Shown: in pieces, positions 1-9,175 of the stretch
Layout of the letters: every line of letters begins with the position of its first letter
Numbering within the stretch: the first letter of the stretch is position 1
Assembly: GCA_050950205.1 (NCBI GenBank)
Contig: JBMNHF010000007.1
Coordinates: 62,001-126,000, forward strand
Origin: WRAV01 sp050950205
GTDB taxonomy: Bacteria > Bacillota > Clostridia > Oscillospirales > Ruminococcaceae
Direction: 5' to 3'
Length of the DNA: 64,000 bases
Notes under the pieces: model-generated
Databases searched by the model: none
Told to the model about the DNA's origin: nothing
What the model saw: only the letters and a program-made list of their open reading frames with translations
Translations under genes and position numbers: made by a program

Positions 1-53
1 GCACCGACGGACGTTCCCCTGTGGTGTTTAAGCTGGAGCGCATCGAAGACTAA
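1..53 (+). CDS. C-terminal end of an upstream gene (partial)
   Basis: An open frame enters from the left edge and stops at TAA 51-53, ending in VVFKLERIED. It lies 26 nt before the next gene on the same strand, so it is probably the previous cistron of the same operon. Sixteen codons are too few to identify the family. Confidence 0.4.
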   Translation, partial: TDGRSPVVFKLERIED

Positions 54-79
54 TTCGGTTTGGCAGGAGGCGTGGGGAT

Positions 80-910
80 ATGCAAGGTCTGAGCAATTTG
101 CCCTTGGGTGTTTACGAAAAGGCAATCTGTCTTTCACTGTCTTGGGAAGAAAAGCTGCTGCTGGCAAGAAAATCGGGCTATGATTTTCTGGAAGTGGTGA
201 TTGATGGCGAAGAACCCCGGATCAACCGACTGTATGAGAAGGACTGCGCCAAAAACCTTTGCCGGGCAATCCTCAATACCGAGGTGCCGGTATTGTCCAT
301 GACACTGTCTGCAAACAGAAAATACCCTCTTGGCAGTGAAGATGAATCCACCAGGCAAAAAGGAATCGAAATTGTCCAGCGGGCAATCGATTTTGCAGTG
401 ACGGCAGGAATCCGCATCATACAGCTTGCACCATACTGCGGCGGTGATGAGGGACAGGAGCTGCTGGAGAATCTTTACGCCTCCACCAAACAATGCGTCG
501 CTTATGCCCAGCAGCAGTGCGTGATGCTTTCCTTTGAGGCGGTGGACACTCCGATTATGAAAAGCAATCGGCAGGTCATGGAGATGGTTCATAAAATCGA
601 CTCCCCGTTTTTTAAGGTATACGCCGATATTGGAAACCTGAACGCAATGGGTGTAAGTTCAGAAGAAGATCTTAAAGCCTGCGGCAGAAATATCATAGGC
701 GTACATATTAAGGACAGCAGGCCCCTTGTGTTAAGGGATGTGCCCTTGGGCGAAGGCACCGTGGACTTTGATGGGTGTTTCCGCACGTTGGCTGAGATGG
801 AATACGGCGGCATACTGGTGGCAGAGATGTGGTGCCACGAAAATCCGGAATTTCATCCCTATCTGACCACGGCCAGCCGCTTTATCAGGCAGGCAATCGC
901 CACCTATTAA
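80..910 (+). CDS. ulaE: L-ribulose-5-phosphate 3-epimerase (UlaE/SgbU-type)
   Basis: A 276-aa TIM-barrel sugar epimerase. The family interconverts L-xylulose 5-phosphate (hexulose-6-phosphate nomenclature in older entries) and L-ribulose 5-phosphate in the cytoplasm. Visible signatures are LPLGVYEKA at the N-terminus, the LSANRKYPLGSED block near residue 76, a YADIGNLNAMG block near 182, VHIKDSRP near 206, and GEGTVDF followed by the VAEMW glutamate near 249. Length is normal for UlaE. A GGAGG at 66-70 supports ATG 80. It is followed on the same strand by an RbsABC-type importer, suggesting catabolism of an imported pentose-like sugar or sugar acid. The family call is strong; the exact substrate is inferred. 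Confidence 0.85.
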   Translation: MQGLSNLPLGVYEKAICLSLSWEEKLLLARKSGYDFLEVVIDGEEPRINRLYEKDCAKNLCRAILNTEVPVLSMTLSANRKYPLGSEDESTRQKGIEIVQRAIDFAVTAGIRIIQLAPYCGGDEGQELLENLYASTKQCVAYAQQQCVMLSFEAVDTPIMKSNRQVMEMVHKIDSPFFKVYADIGNLNAMGVSSEEDLKACGRNIIGVHIKDSRPLVLRDVPLGEGTVDFDGCFRTLAEMEYGGILVAEMWCHENPEFHPYLTTASRFIRQAIATY

Positions 911-1017
911 GGCAAAGGCTGTGGCAGGGGCATTAGCAAGATGAGAACTGCTTGCTGAAAATGCGGCAATGAATCTCGTGGATCATTCTGAGCACTCAAG
1001 CGACGAAAGGAGGTGAA

Positions 1018-2517
1018 ATGTTGGCAGAGTTTGTACTCGAACTCGAAAATATCGGCAAGACTTTTTGCGGAGTGAACGTCTTGCGCGGCATCAACCTTCG
1101 CTTAAAAAAAGGGGAGGTCCATGTATTGCTGGGGGAAAACGGTGCCGGAAAATCCACGCTGATCAAAATCATATCCGGATACCACACGCCGGATGAAGGC
1201 GGAGTGATCCGGGTATCGGGCAAAGAAGTGGCGTTCAAGCACCCCAAAAATGCCATCGATGCTTCCATCCACACAATCTATCAGGAATTGACGCTGTGCC
1301 CGGACATGACGGTAGCGGAAAATATCGTGATGGACAAACAAAAGCAGTTTAAAGGCATCAACCTAAAAGAGGACGAATTCCGAAGAATTGCGATTGAGGC
1401 AATGGCAAGGCTGGGACAGCCGGAAATCAAACCCGATATGCTGGTGCGCCAGCTTTCCATTGCTCAGCAGCAGGTGGTCGAAATTGCCAAAGCCATTACA
1501 TCAAACGCCAACATTATTTTAATGGATGAACCCACCTCGTCCATATCACACCAGGATGCGGAGCGGTTGCTGCAAATTGTTCGCCATCTGCGTGACCAGG
1601 GCGTTACCGTCATTTACATTTCTCACCGGCTCCACGAAATCAGCCAGATTGCCGACCGCATCACCGTACTGCGGGACGGAAACCTAGTGGGTACCGTAAA
1701 CCAAAAGGATACCTCCGACGATGAGCTGATCCGCATGATGGTGGGGCGGGATATCACCAATGTGTTTCCCAAAAGAGAGGTTCCTTTGGGGGACGTTGCG
1801 CTCAAGCTGGATCAGGTTTCCTGCGAGGGTGTGTTCTCCAATGTATCCTTCGAAGTGCGGAAGGGAGAAATCTTTGGCATTGGGGGCTTGGTGGGGTCAA
1901 AGCGCACCGAGGTGTTGGAAACCATATTCGGGCTGCGGCGTGCAACAAGCGGAACAATGTATGTAGGTGGCGAAGAGTATTCCCCCCGCAATCCAGAATC
2001 CGCGATTGCAAGAAAAATTGCCTTTGTGACGGAAGATCGCAAAAAATCTGGACTGGTGTTGTGCTTGCCGGTGCACGAAAACCTGAATATGATCAATGTG
2101 CGGAAGAACTCCTTATTTGGGTATCTCAATTGGAAGAATCTGCGCAGGCTTGCCCAACGCCAGAAGGAATCGCTGGGTATCCGACTAAACAGTATGGATC
2201 AACTGATTGGCACACTTTCGGGCGGGAATCAGCAAAAGGTTGCACTGGGCAAATGGATGGACTTTGAACCGGAAATTCTTTTGTTTGACGAACCGACCCG
2301 TGGTGTGGACATCGGTGCTAAGACTGAAATTTATACGATTATGAGCGAACTGGCTGCACGCGGCGTGGCGATAGTCATGGTGTCGTCCGAACTCCCAGAG
2401 CTCATTAGCGTAACCGATCAGATCATGGTCATGCGCGAGGGAGAGGTAAAGGGCATTGTGCCCCGCAGCAAGGCGACACAGGAATCGGTTATGAGCCTGG
2501 CGACACTAAGCTCATAG
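1018..2517 (+). CDS. Sugar ABC transporter ATPase with two nucleotide-binding domains (RbsA/MglA family)
   Basis: A 499-aa cytoplasmic ATPase that powers monosaccharide import. The first domain has Walker A GENGAGKST near residue 40, LSIAQQQ near 145 and DEPTSSI near 170. The second has the degenerate P-loop region GGLVGSKRTE near 290, LSGGNQQKV near 402 and DEPTRGVDIGAK near 425. Two fused domains and about 500 aa are typical of RbsA/MglA/XylG. AAAGGAGGTG just before ATG 1018 is the ribosome-binding site; TTG 1021 is an alternative start. The permease follows 19 nt downstream and the binding protein next, giving a complete importer in the order ATPase, permease, binding protein. Confidence 0.92.
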   Translation: MLAEFVLELENIGKTFCGVNVLRGINLRLKKGEVHVLLGENGAGKSTLIKIISGYHTPDEGGVIRVSGKEVAFKHPKNAIDASIHTIYQELTLCPDMTVAENIVMDKQKQFKGINLKEDEFRRIAIEAMARLGQPEIKPDMLVRQLSIAQQQVVEIAKAITSNANIILMDEPTSSISHQDAERLLQIVRHLRDQGVTVIYISHRLHEISQIADRITVLRDGNLVGTVNQKDTSDDELIRMMVGRDITNVFPKREVPLGDVALKLDQVSCEGVFSNVSFEVRKGEIFGIGGLVGSKRTEVLETIFGLRRATSGTMYVGGEEYSPRNPESAIARKIAFVTEDRKKSGLVLCLPVHENLNMINVRKNSLFGYLNWKNLRRLAQRQKESLGIRLNSMDQLIGTLSGGNQQKVALGKWMDFEPEILLFDEPTRGVDIGAKTEIYTIMSELAARGVAIVMVSSELPELISVTDQIMVMREGEVKGIVPRSKATQESVMSLATLSS

Positions 2518-2536
2518 GAATAAGGGGGCAACAGGC

Positions 2537-3505
2537 ATGAAGAACGACCTACCGATAAAGAAAAAAATAAAAGAGCTAGTGATAACCTATAAAACCGTGC
2601 TGATTCTGGCTGTGCTGGTTACCGCGTTTGCAAGCATAAAGCCTATCTTCCTCCACCCGCAAAACCTGCTAAACATGCTCAAGCAGACAAGTTTTGTGGC
2701 AGTTACGGCCTTTGCTGCAACCTTTATCATCACTTTGGGAGCACTCGATCTTTCCGTCGGCTCAACCAGCGCTGTTGTGGGTGTGGTGATGGCGATGCTG
2801 TTGCGGGACGGCGTCTCGATACCGCTGGCTTTGCTGATCGTCTTCGCGCTCTCGGCGTTTCTTGGATGGCTAAACGGCTTTATTGCAGTGAAAGGAAAGA
2901 TCGAACCCTTCTTGGTGACCTTGGCGACAATGAATATTTACCGCGGAATTGCGATGACGCTTTCGCGGGGCCGCCCTATCCCAATTGTCGCCAAAAGCGT
3001 GACCAATGCATTTGGCAATGGCTCGGTTTGCGGTGTTCCAGTGCCTGTTATCATCGTTGTTGTGATGTTTATCCTGACCTATTATCTGTTTAAGAAGAGC
3101 AAGTTTGGCTATTACGTGCGCTGCATTGGAGGAAACACCGAAGCCGCCCGCGTGGCTGGCATGCCCGTGGGTAAAATCAGAATTCTTGTATTTACAATGA
3201 GCGGTCTTTACGCCTGTGTTGCAGGACTCATTCTCGCTTCGTTGATGAATGCAGGAATGTCCGACTTGGGTAGCACCCTCGCCCTCGACGCAGTTGCGGC
3301 GGTGATCCTGGGCGGTACGGCAATTTCAGGCGGTTATGGAACCGTTTGGGGAACCTTGGGCGGCACCCTGATTATGGGAGCTCTCAACAACGGCATGAGC
3401 CTTTTGGGCGCCCAAACTCAGGAGCAAATTTTGGTAAAGGGCATTGTAATCATCTTGGCGGTACTTATGTCGAATTTAATCAATCAACAGCGTGAGAAAG
3501 GGTGA
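2537..3505 (+). CDS. Sugar ABC transporter permease (RbsC family)
   Basis: A 322-aa integral membrane protein with about eight to ten hydrophobic segments. It shows the family blocks ITLGALDLSVGS near residue 75, GKIEPFLVTLATMNIYRG near 118 and AVILGGTAISGGYG near 255. It forms the membrane channel for the preceding two-domain ATPase. GGGGGCAAC lies 5-12 nt before ATG 2537. Only 9 nt separate it from the binding-protein gene, so these are co-transcribed. Confidence 0.92.
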   Translation: MKNDLPIKKKIKELVITYKTVLILAVLVTAFASIKPIFLHPQNLLNMLKQTSFVAVTAFAATFIITLGALDLSVGSTSAVVGVVMAMLLRDGVSIPLALLIVFALSAFLGWLNGFIAVKGKIEPFLVTLATMNIYRGIAMTLSRGRPIPIVAKSVTNAFGNGSVCGVPVPVIIVVVMFILTYYLFKKSKFGYYVRCIGGNTEAARVAGMPVGKIRILVFTMSGLYACVAGLILASLMNAGMSDLGSTLALDAVAAVILGGTAISGGYGTVWGTLGGTLIMGALNNGMSLLGAQTQEQILVKGIVIILAVLMSNLINQQREKG

Positions 3506-3514
3506 CGATTCATA

Positions 3515-4747
3515 ATGGGTAAATGGAAAAAAATGATAGTTTCATGGCTCCTGGTTGTAATGGTTGTGTTATCCGCATGTTCATCTGCCACCTCCCCCTC
3601 TCCGTCTGCAACGAAATCGACACCGGAAAGTTCTGTGGCTTCTAAGTCAGAGCCTGCCGCGCCCCCAGCAGAAGCCCCAGCAGGAAACCCCAATATCCCC
3701 GACTATACTTACATCCAGCCCGAAGGCACTGTGTTTGACATCAACGCCTATTACAATGAAAAGGACCCTGCACTGGAAGCAGCAGTGACCATTCGACAAA
3801 CAGGCGGTGTTGTAAGCGCTCCCGACATCGTGACCACTCCCATGCCCAAGGCTAAGGAAAAATTCACAGTCGGATTTTCCGTTTACTACACAGTGGATGA
3901 AGTCGGCGCCATGATTCTGGACACCATGGTAGCCTCCGCAAAAGAAGCAGGGGTCGAATTGTTGGTAAACGACGCAAACTATGATCAGAATGCGCAAAAC
4001 CAAGCGGTGGAGCAATGGATTTTGCAAAAAGTTGACGGCGTGATCATAGCTCCCTGCGACTTCCACGGTGTAAAAGGTGCCCTTGATAAACTGGAAGCCG
4101 CTAATATTCCCGTGGTAACCCTAAACCCGCCCTTGGCAGGCTCGGTAGACTCGATTATTACATACGATTGCATTGAGCAGGGCGCCATTGCCGGGCAAAT
4201 GCTCCTGGATTATCTCAAAGAGCAGAATGTCCCCCTCGAAGGAAAAGTGGTATACCAAACCCTTCCCTTTGTGCACCCCAATGCAGTAACCCGTACCCTG
4301 GGTTTTGTGCAAGCCTTTGAGGATTACCCCGATATTGAGCTGGTGGAGCTGACAGGCATTTCCCCGGAGGAGCACTACGCTGCATTTGAAGGCGCATTGC
4401 TGGCCAACTCCGATATCATTGGAGCATGGGGTCTGTACAGCTCGGCCACCATCGGAATGATGAACGCCAAACTGGCAGTCAACAAACCGATTCCCCTGGT
4501 CTCCATCGATAACGACAAGATTATACTTGCAGGCATTAAAGACGGCAACATCATTGGATCTGCGTGCTATTCCTCCATCGCGCCTGCTTGGTGGGGTATG
4601 AGCCAGATGGTCAATCTGTTAAACGGAGAGACCATTCCGGGTACTGTAATATGCGAGAACAAGCCGGTTACCCCAAGCAATGTAGACGAAATGTTTGAGC
4701 ATTACTATCCCGGACAGACCCTGGCAGGGTATATGGCAGGTCAATAA
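3515..4747 (+). CDS. Sugar-binding lipoprotein of the ABC importer (periplasmic-binding type 1, RbsB-like)
   Basis: A 410-aa secreted protein. A signal peptide ends in the lipobox LSAC at residues 19-22, followed by a Ser/Pro/Ala-rich linker to about residue 60, so it is anchored to the outer face of the membrane. The mature part has the ribose-binding-like fold signatures: FTVGFSVYYTVDEVGAMIL near 112, a NDANYDQNAQNQAVEQWI block near 153 and VDGVIIAPCD near 174. It is longer than classical RbsB because of an extra roughly 60-aa segment before the binding fold. It is third in the importer operon and determines its ligand, probably a pentose-like compound given the upstream epimerase. Confidence 0.88.
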   Translation: MGKWKKMIVSWLLVVMVVLSACSSATSPSPSATKSTPESSVASKSEPAAPPAEAPAGNPNIPDYTYIQPEGTVFDINAYYNEKDPALEAAVTIRQTGGVVSAPDIVTTPMPKAKEKFTVGFSVYYTVDEVGAMILDTMVASAKEAGVELLVNDANYDQNAQNQAVEQWILQKVDGVIIAPCDFHGVKGALDKLEAANIPVVTLNPPLAGSVDSIITYDCIEQGAIAGQMLLDYLKEQNVPLEGKVVYQTLPFVHPNAVTRTLGFVQAFEDYPDIELVELTGISPEEHYAAFEGALLANSDIIGAWGLYSSATIGMMNAKLAVNKPIPLVSIDNDKIILAGIKDGNIIGSACYSSIAPAWWGMSQMVNLLNGETIPGTVICENKPVTPSNVDEMFEHYYPGQTLAGYMAGQ

Positions 4748-4756
4748 GTTGGATGG

Positions 4757-4802
4757 GAGAGCGAGTACCCCAGTGCTTGCTCTCTCGTTTCACAATTTTT
4801 TT
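4757..4802 (+). terminator. Hairpin with T-tract after the binding-protein gene
   Basis: GAGAGCGAG at 4757-4765 pairs with CTTGCTCTC at 4776-4784 (one G-T pair), and a T7 tract follows at 4796-4802. It probably ends or attenuates the operon before the deacetylase gene. Confidence 0.6.
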
Positions 4803-4837
4803 AGAAAACAAGGCAACATAGGAAAGGAGAGAATAGC

Positions 4838-5560
4838 GTGAGAGTATTAGCTTTTGGCGCCCATCCTGATGATATTGAATTTAGAATGGCAGGAACACTT
4901 TTTAAAATGAAGAAGCGTGGGGATGAAATATTCCTGTGCATTGCCACCAACGGCAACATTGGATCGTATAACAAAACCAAGGAGGAAATCGCCGCCATCC
5001 GCCGGCAAGAAGCCCAAAATGCCGCCGATTTTCTTGGCGCTCATTTGATTTGGCTGGACGAACCAGATGAGTTCCTTTTCGACAACGAACCAACCAGATT
5101 AAAATTCATCGAAGCGGTACGCCTTGCACGGCCAGACGTTATCCTGGCGCCACCACCATATATGGACTACAATCAGGACCATGACATTACAGGGTATCTG
5201 GCATTTCAGGCACGCATCCTTGCCACTGTAAAGTTAATTGAAACCGAAAGCCCTGTCATCGACCATATTCCGCCCATGTTCTACTGCACTCCCCACGGGC
5301 TCTCCGACAAATATAACCCGCAATATTTTGTAGACATCACCGATACCTTTGAGGATAAGAAGAAAATGTTCCTTTGCCATGCTTCCCAACAGGGAGAATG
5401 GTGTAAAGACGCATTTGGCGTAAATTATGCGGATGCGCTGGAGCGTGAAAACAAATACTATGCGTCTGTCTGCGGAACTCCCGGGGTAGAATATGTAGAA
5501 GCCTTTGCTTTGTGCAAAAATTGGCCCATCATCGCCGGCGCTCACAAACTATTACCTTAA
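4838..5560 (+). CDS. PIG-L/LmbE family N-deacetylase
   Basis: A 240-aa zinc-dependent deacetylase. The metal-binding motif AHPDD is at residues 8-12 and a second histidine motif NQDHD lies near residue 110. Members remove N-acetyl groups from sugars such as N-acetylglucosaminyl conjugates. Start GTG 4838 follows an AGGAGAG at 4822-4830. It lies 90 nt after the binding-protein gene, separated by a terminator-like hairpin, and is the last gene before the insertion-sequence region. The pairing with an epimerase and importer suggests an acetylated sugar derivative, but that is inference. Confidence 0.85.
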   Translation: MRVLAFGAHPDDIEFRMAGTLFKMKKRGDEIFLCIATNGNIGSYNKTKEEIAAIRRQEAQNAADFLGAHLIWLDEPDEFLFDNEPTRLKFIEAVRLARPDVILAPPPYMDYNQDHDITGYLAFQARILATVKLIETESPVIDHIPPMFYCTPHGLSDKYNPQYFVDITDTFEDKKKMFLCHASQQGEWCKDAFGVNYADALERENKYYASVCGTPGVEYVEAFALCKNWPIIAGAHKLLP

Positions 5561-5669
5561 TAAAAGGATAAGGTACAATAAGTTGCGCAAATAAAAAAAG
5601 GACAGGGATTCAGCCTTTTGGTAGAATAAAGTTACCACAACCAAGTTCACCGAAAGGAAGGCTGCACCC

Positions 5670-6836
5670 ATGTCCAAGAAAATTGTACAACTAAATGAGG
5701 AAATCATCAAGAGCGAGTTAAAAGAGCTGGTTCGAGGCAGTGTGGAGGAAACACTCAACGACTTGCTGGAAAAGGAAGCGGAAGCTCTAACTCAGGCAGC
5801 GAAGTATGAACGCACCGAGGCTCGCCAAGGCTACCGTTCCGGCCATTACAACCGTAATCTGACCACCACATCAGGAGATGTCACCTTAAAGATGCCCCGA
5901 CTAAAAGGGGTTCCCTTTGAAACTGCAATCATAGAGCGTTACCGTCGCCGGGAAAGCTCAGTGGAGGAGGCATTGATTGAGATGTATCTAGCCGGCGTGT
6001 CGGTACGCCGTGTGGAGGATATCACCGAGGCACTGTGGGGCAGCAAGGTATCTCCCAGCACTATCAGCGAACTGAACAAGAAGGCATATGTCCATATTGA
6101 GGATTGGCGTAACCGCCCCTTGCAGGGCGGGAAGTACCCCTATGTTTATGTGGACGGCATCTATCTGAAGCGCAATTGGGGCGGAGAGTATGAGAACGTC
6201 GCGATTCTGGTGGCCATCGCAGTGAATGAGGATGGTTACCGGGAGGTAATTGGTGCTGCCGAAGGAATGAAGGAGGATAAGGCTAGTTGGATCAGCTTCT
6301 TCCAGTGGCTGAAAAGCCGTGGACTGGATGGTGTCAAACTCATCGTTGGCGACAAAAGCCTTGGGATGCTGGAGGCTGTGTATGAGGTGTTTCCTGACGC
6401 CAAATACCAGCGTTGTGTTGTTCATTTCTACCGCAATGTCTTTTCGGTCGTTCCCCGCTCCAAATCCAAGATTGTCGCCAAAATGCTCAAGGCCATACAC
6501 GCCCAGGAGAGCAAAGAAGCCTCCAGAGAAAAGGCAAAAGCTGTTGTTCAATCTCTCCGGGAAATGAAGCTGCCCGAAGCCGCTAAAAAGGTGGAAAACG
6601 GCATCGAAGAGACCCTAACCTACACTCATTTCCCTTTTGAACACTGGACACGAATCCGCACGAATAACGCCATTGAGCGCCTGAACCGGGAAATCCGCAG
6701 GCGCACTCGGGTAGTTGGCGCTTTTCCTGACGGCAATTCTGCCTTAATGTTGGTTTGTGCTAGGCTGCGCCATGTGGCCGGTACTCAGTGGGGGCAACAA
6801 GAAATACATGAACATGAAGCCACCTGCAATACGGTG
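5670..6836 (+). pseudogene. IS256-family (mutator) transposase, frameshifted and interrupted
   Basis: A DDE transposase with a helical N-terminus, YVDGIYL and VGDKSLG around the two catalytic aspartates, and RTNNAIERLNREIRRR around the glutamate. Up to HVAGTQWG the frame is intact. There the sequence has five Gs (6790-6794); reading one base later restores the usual family ending NKKYMNMK. In the unshifted frame the protein runs on as unrelated sequence to 6989. The nested IS21-like element then cuts the gene at 6837, about three codons before its reconstructed stop. It starts at ATG 5670 after GAAAGGAAGG. It is most likely inactive; a single-base sequencing error could explain the shift but not the insertion. 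Confidence 0.85.
6833..6836. repeat. Left copy of the 4-bp target duplication (GGTG)
   Basis: GGTG immediately precedes the TGTCACC left end of the IS21-like element and is repeated at 8989-8992, directly after its TTGACA right end. Confidence 0.75.
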
Positions 6837-6936
6837 TGTCACCGCCGGAGTAAAATGACCTTAAATCGCCGACGAGAATTGACCCACGAGAATAGAGAGG
6901 TTACCCTCAAGACAAAGCGTCTTGGAGGTGCCCGAT

Positions 6937-8154
6937 ATGCTAAGGAGTGGGATAATTATGAAGATAAAAGAGTCGGCTGGGGCGGGTAAGAGTGCATACG
7001 CCATCGGCAAAGAATTGGGCATCTCTAAAAACACAGCCCGAAAATACATGCAGCCTGGTGTTTCACCGCCGGAGAAAATTGACCGTCCATCGAAGCTGGA
7101 TGCGTACAAGCCGCTGCTGCATGAGCTGATGGCCGATGGGATCTACAACTGCGTGGTACTGCTCGATCGGCTGCGTGAGGCCGGATATGACGGTGGCATC
7201 AGCATCCTCAAGGATTATGTGCATCCGTTTCGTCCGCCAAAGAAGCTGCCGGCCGTGCGGCGGTATGAAACAGCTCCCGGGAAGCAGGCGCAGATGGATT
7301 GGGGCATCTGCCACTACACGGACACCGGCGGCACAGTGCACAAGGTTCCGGTATTTGTGATGGTGCTGGGGCATTCCCGAGCCAAATACATAGAATTCAC
7401 AAGCCGCTGTGACCTCTCCAGCCTTGAGCGCTGCATGGTAAACGCCTTTGCATACTTCGGCGGCGTGCCAGAAAAGGTGCTGACGGATAACATGAAGACA
7501 GTGATTATCGGCAGAGATGGCGGCAAGCCCATCTGGAACACGGCGTTCGAGGATTTCTCCGTGGATATGGGCTTCATACCAAAGGTGTGCGCTCCCCGGC
7601 GTCCGCAGACGAAGGGCAAGGTTGAACGTCTCGTCGGCTATGTAAAGGACAACTTCCTGCCCGGACGCAGATTCGAGGACTTAAACGACCTGAACCGTCA
7701 GGCACTGCAGTGGTGCCGTAAGCATGACGGGAAGGTTCATGGAACGACCGGAAGAATTCCGGCTATAGAGCTCTCAAAGGAAGGGCTGCTTTCGCTCCCG
7801 CCACAGGAGGTTATGGACAAGTACCGCTGGGAGACCAGAAGCGTGACCCGAGACGGCTTAGTGAGCTTTGATGGCATACGCTATGGTGTGCCCTGGCAGT
7901 ATAGCGGCAGGCAGGTTCAGGTTCGGCTGTGCGCCGGGTATGTCGAGATTCACCTGGACAACACACTCATAGCAAGGCATGAGGCCAAATACTCCGGCGG
8001 TAAAATTGTATGGCTCACCGGACAATACGCCGGTCTCAGCGAAAAGGGTGGAATACCACTGCCGAACAGCTTCGCCAAGCAGCATCCACCACAGGTCGAG
8101 GCTCGGGATTTGGGTGAATATGACCGGCTGTTCCAGGTGGCGTCCAATGGTTGA
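6937..8154 (+). CDS. istA: IS21-family transposase IstA
   Basis: A 405-aa transposase. An N-terminal helix-turn-helix (residues 15-35, including AIGKELGISKNTARKYM) is followed by an rve integrase-type catalytic core: QMDWG near residue 114, LTDNMKTV near 182 and the glutamate in KGKVERLV near 225. I chose ATG 6937 because GGAGGTG at 6924-6930 is a correctly spaced ribosome-binding site; an upstream TTG at 6922 overlaps that site. Its stop overlaps the start of istB by 8 nt, consistent with coupled translation. All catalytic residues are present, so the element may be active. Confidence 0.93.
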   Translation: MLRSGIIMKIKESAGAGKSAYAIGKELGISKNTARKYMQPGVSPPEKIDRPSKLDAYKPLLHELMADGIYNCVVLLDRLREAGYDGGISILKDYVHPFRPPKKLPAVRRYETAPGKQAQMDWGICHYTDTGGTVHKVPVFVMVLGHSRAKYIEFTSRCDLSSLERCMVNAFAYFGGVPEKVLTDNMKTVIIGRDGGKPIWNTAFEDFSVDMGFIPKVCAPRRPQTKGKVERLVGYVKDNFLPGRRFEDLNDLNRQALQWCRKHDGKVHGTTGRIPAIELSKEGLLSLPPQEVMDKYRWETRSVTRDGLVSFDGIRYGVPWQYSGRQVQVRLCAGYVEIHLDNTLIARHEAKYSGGKIVWLTGQYAGLSEKGGIPLPNSFAKQHPPQVEARDLGEYDRLFQVASNG

Positions 8155-8929
8155 ATTAGAGCATGCCAGAGATTTACTGGAGAATATGGGCCTCAAAACG
8201 GCGGCCGGGCTTCTGGATGCGCAGCTGGAGCGCTCCTTGAAAGCGGAGAACACCTATCTGGCCTTTCTCCTGGAGCTTCTCACTTTGGAGGATACGGAGC
8301 GTAAGCGTAGAGGTGAGGAGATGCGGATCAAGCTTTCCCGGCTCCCGCATAGAAAGACACTTGGCGAGTTTGACTTCGACTTTCAGCCCAGCATCGACAA
8401 ACGGCAGATTGACGAGCTGGCGACGCTGGCCTTTGCCGCCAGAGCTGAGAATGTGATCTTGCTGGGGCCGCCCGGTGTCGGGAAAACGCATTTGGCTGTG
8501 GGCCTTGCCATGCAAGCTCTGAAGTCCGGCCTGGCCGTCTACTACACCAATCTTTCGCAGCTGATCGCAGACCTGAAAAAGGCGCAGGAGCAGAACCGTC
8601 TGGAACGCCGTTGGCGGGTGTATCTCAGACCCGATATCCTCATCATTGACGAGGTCGGCTACCTACAGCTTGACCGCACAGAGGCGCAGCTGCTCTTCAG
8701 ACTCGTGTGCGAGAGATATGAGCATGGGAGCATTATTCTGACCAGCAATAAGTATTTCAGAGACTGGGGCGAGCTTATGAGCGACAGCGTTATTGCCACC
8801 GCCATGCTCGATAGATTGCTGCATCACGCCCATGTGATGAACATCCGGGGCGATACCTACAGGCTCAAAGATCGCAGAAAATCCGGCGTCATGCTGACAC
8901 CACCGGCGGACATCCCGGCGGTAGGCTGA
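8147..8929 (+). CDS. istB: IS21-family helper ATPase IstB
   Basis: A 260-aa DnaC-like AAA+ ATPase that assembles on DNA and assists IstA in target selection. Walker A GPPGVGKTHLA lies near residue 107 and Walker B LIIDEVGYL near 166. Start ATG 8147 overlaps the istA stop (8152-8154). The reading frame is open further upstream, but the family begins with a short acidic helix like the one starting at this ATG (MVELEHAR). Length matches IstB. Confidence 0.93.
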   Translation: MVELEHARDLLENMGLKTAAGLLDAQLERSLKAENTYLAFLLELLTLEDTERKRRGEEMRIKLSRLPHRKTLGEFDFDFQPSIDKRQIDELATLAFAARAENVILLGPPGVGKTHLAVGLAMQALKSGLAVYYTNLSQLIADLKKAQEQNRLERRWRVYLRPDILIIDEVGYLQLDRTEAQLLFRLVCERYEHGSIILTSNKYFRDWGELMSDSVIATAMLDRLLHHAHVMNIRGDTYRLKDRRKSGVMLTPPADIPAVG

Positions 8930-8988
8930 TCGGCGTTTTGGGTCATTTCTCCCCGGCGTTTTTAGGTCAAATCAAGTCGGCGTTGACA

Positions 8989-8992
8989 GGTG
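8989..8992. repeat. Right copy of the 4-bp target duplication (GGTG)
   Basis: GGTG directly after the right end of the IS21-like element, matching 6833-6836. Confidence 0.75.
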
Positions 8993-9175
8993 TTTCAGAT
9001 GAATCTATCGCCGGCTAATCTGCTATTCGCCAAATGGTTGTTTCCTAATTTGCGCATAAAACTTGACACTACCAATAAAAGCATGATACTCCTTGGCATC
9101 GCTAGAGCGCCTGCCAAGACCTAATGTTTGCAGCACAGTGTCAATCACAGTAATTCCAACCGCAGTCCTGATTTT

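Larger units (their letters stand above)
6837..8988 (+). mobile_element. IS21-like insertion sequence, complete
   Basis: About 2,152 bp carrying istA and istB. The left end begins TGTCACCGCCG and the right end, read inverted, TGTCAACGCCG. Both ends then carry staggered copies of TGACC separated by CGCCG (left: 6855-6859 and 6881-6885; right: inverted copies at 8939-8943 and 8965-8969). Such multiple terminal repeats are typical of IS21. A GGTG duplication flanks it, so it inserted into the tail of the IS256-like transposase gene. Confidence 0.88.
5584..9056 (+). mobile_element. IS256-like insertion sequence, interrupted by an IS21-like element
   Basis: The outer element carries a mutator-type transposase. 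TGCGCAAAT at 5584-5592 is repeated inverted at 9048-9056, with partial similarity continuing inward. Subtracting the nested 2,152-bp element leaves about 1.32 kb, the normal size for this family. I see no convincing 8-9 bp target duplication at the outer ends, so the exact boundaries are provisional. Confidence 0.75.

Noticed and set aside
5584..5592. TGCGCAAAT at the insertion-sequence edge resembling the candidate operator ATTTGCGCAAAT at 24.46 kb
   Set aside because: At 5.58 kb it is part of the transposon terminal repeat, so I do not treat it as a second operator.
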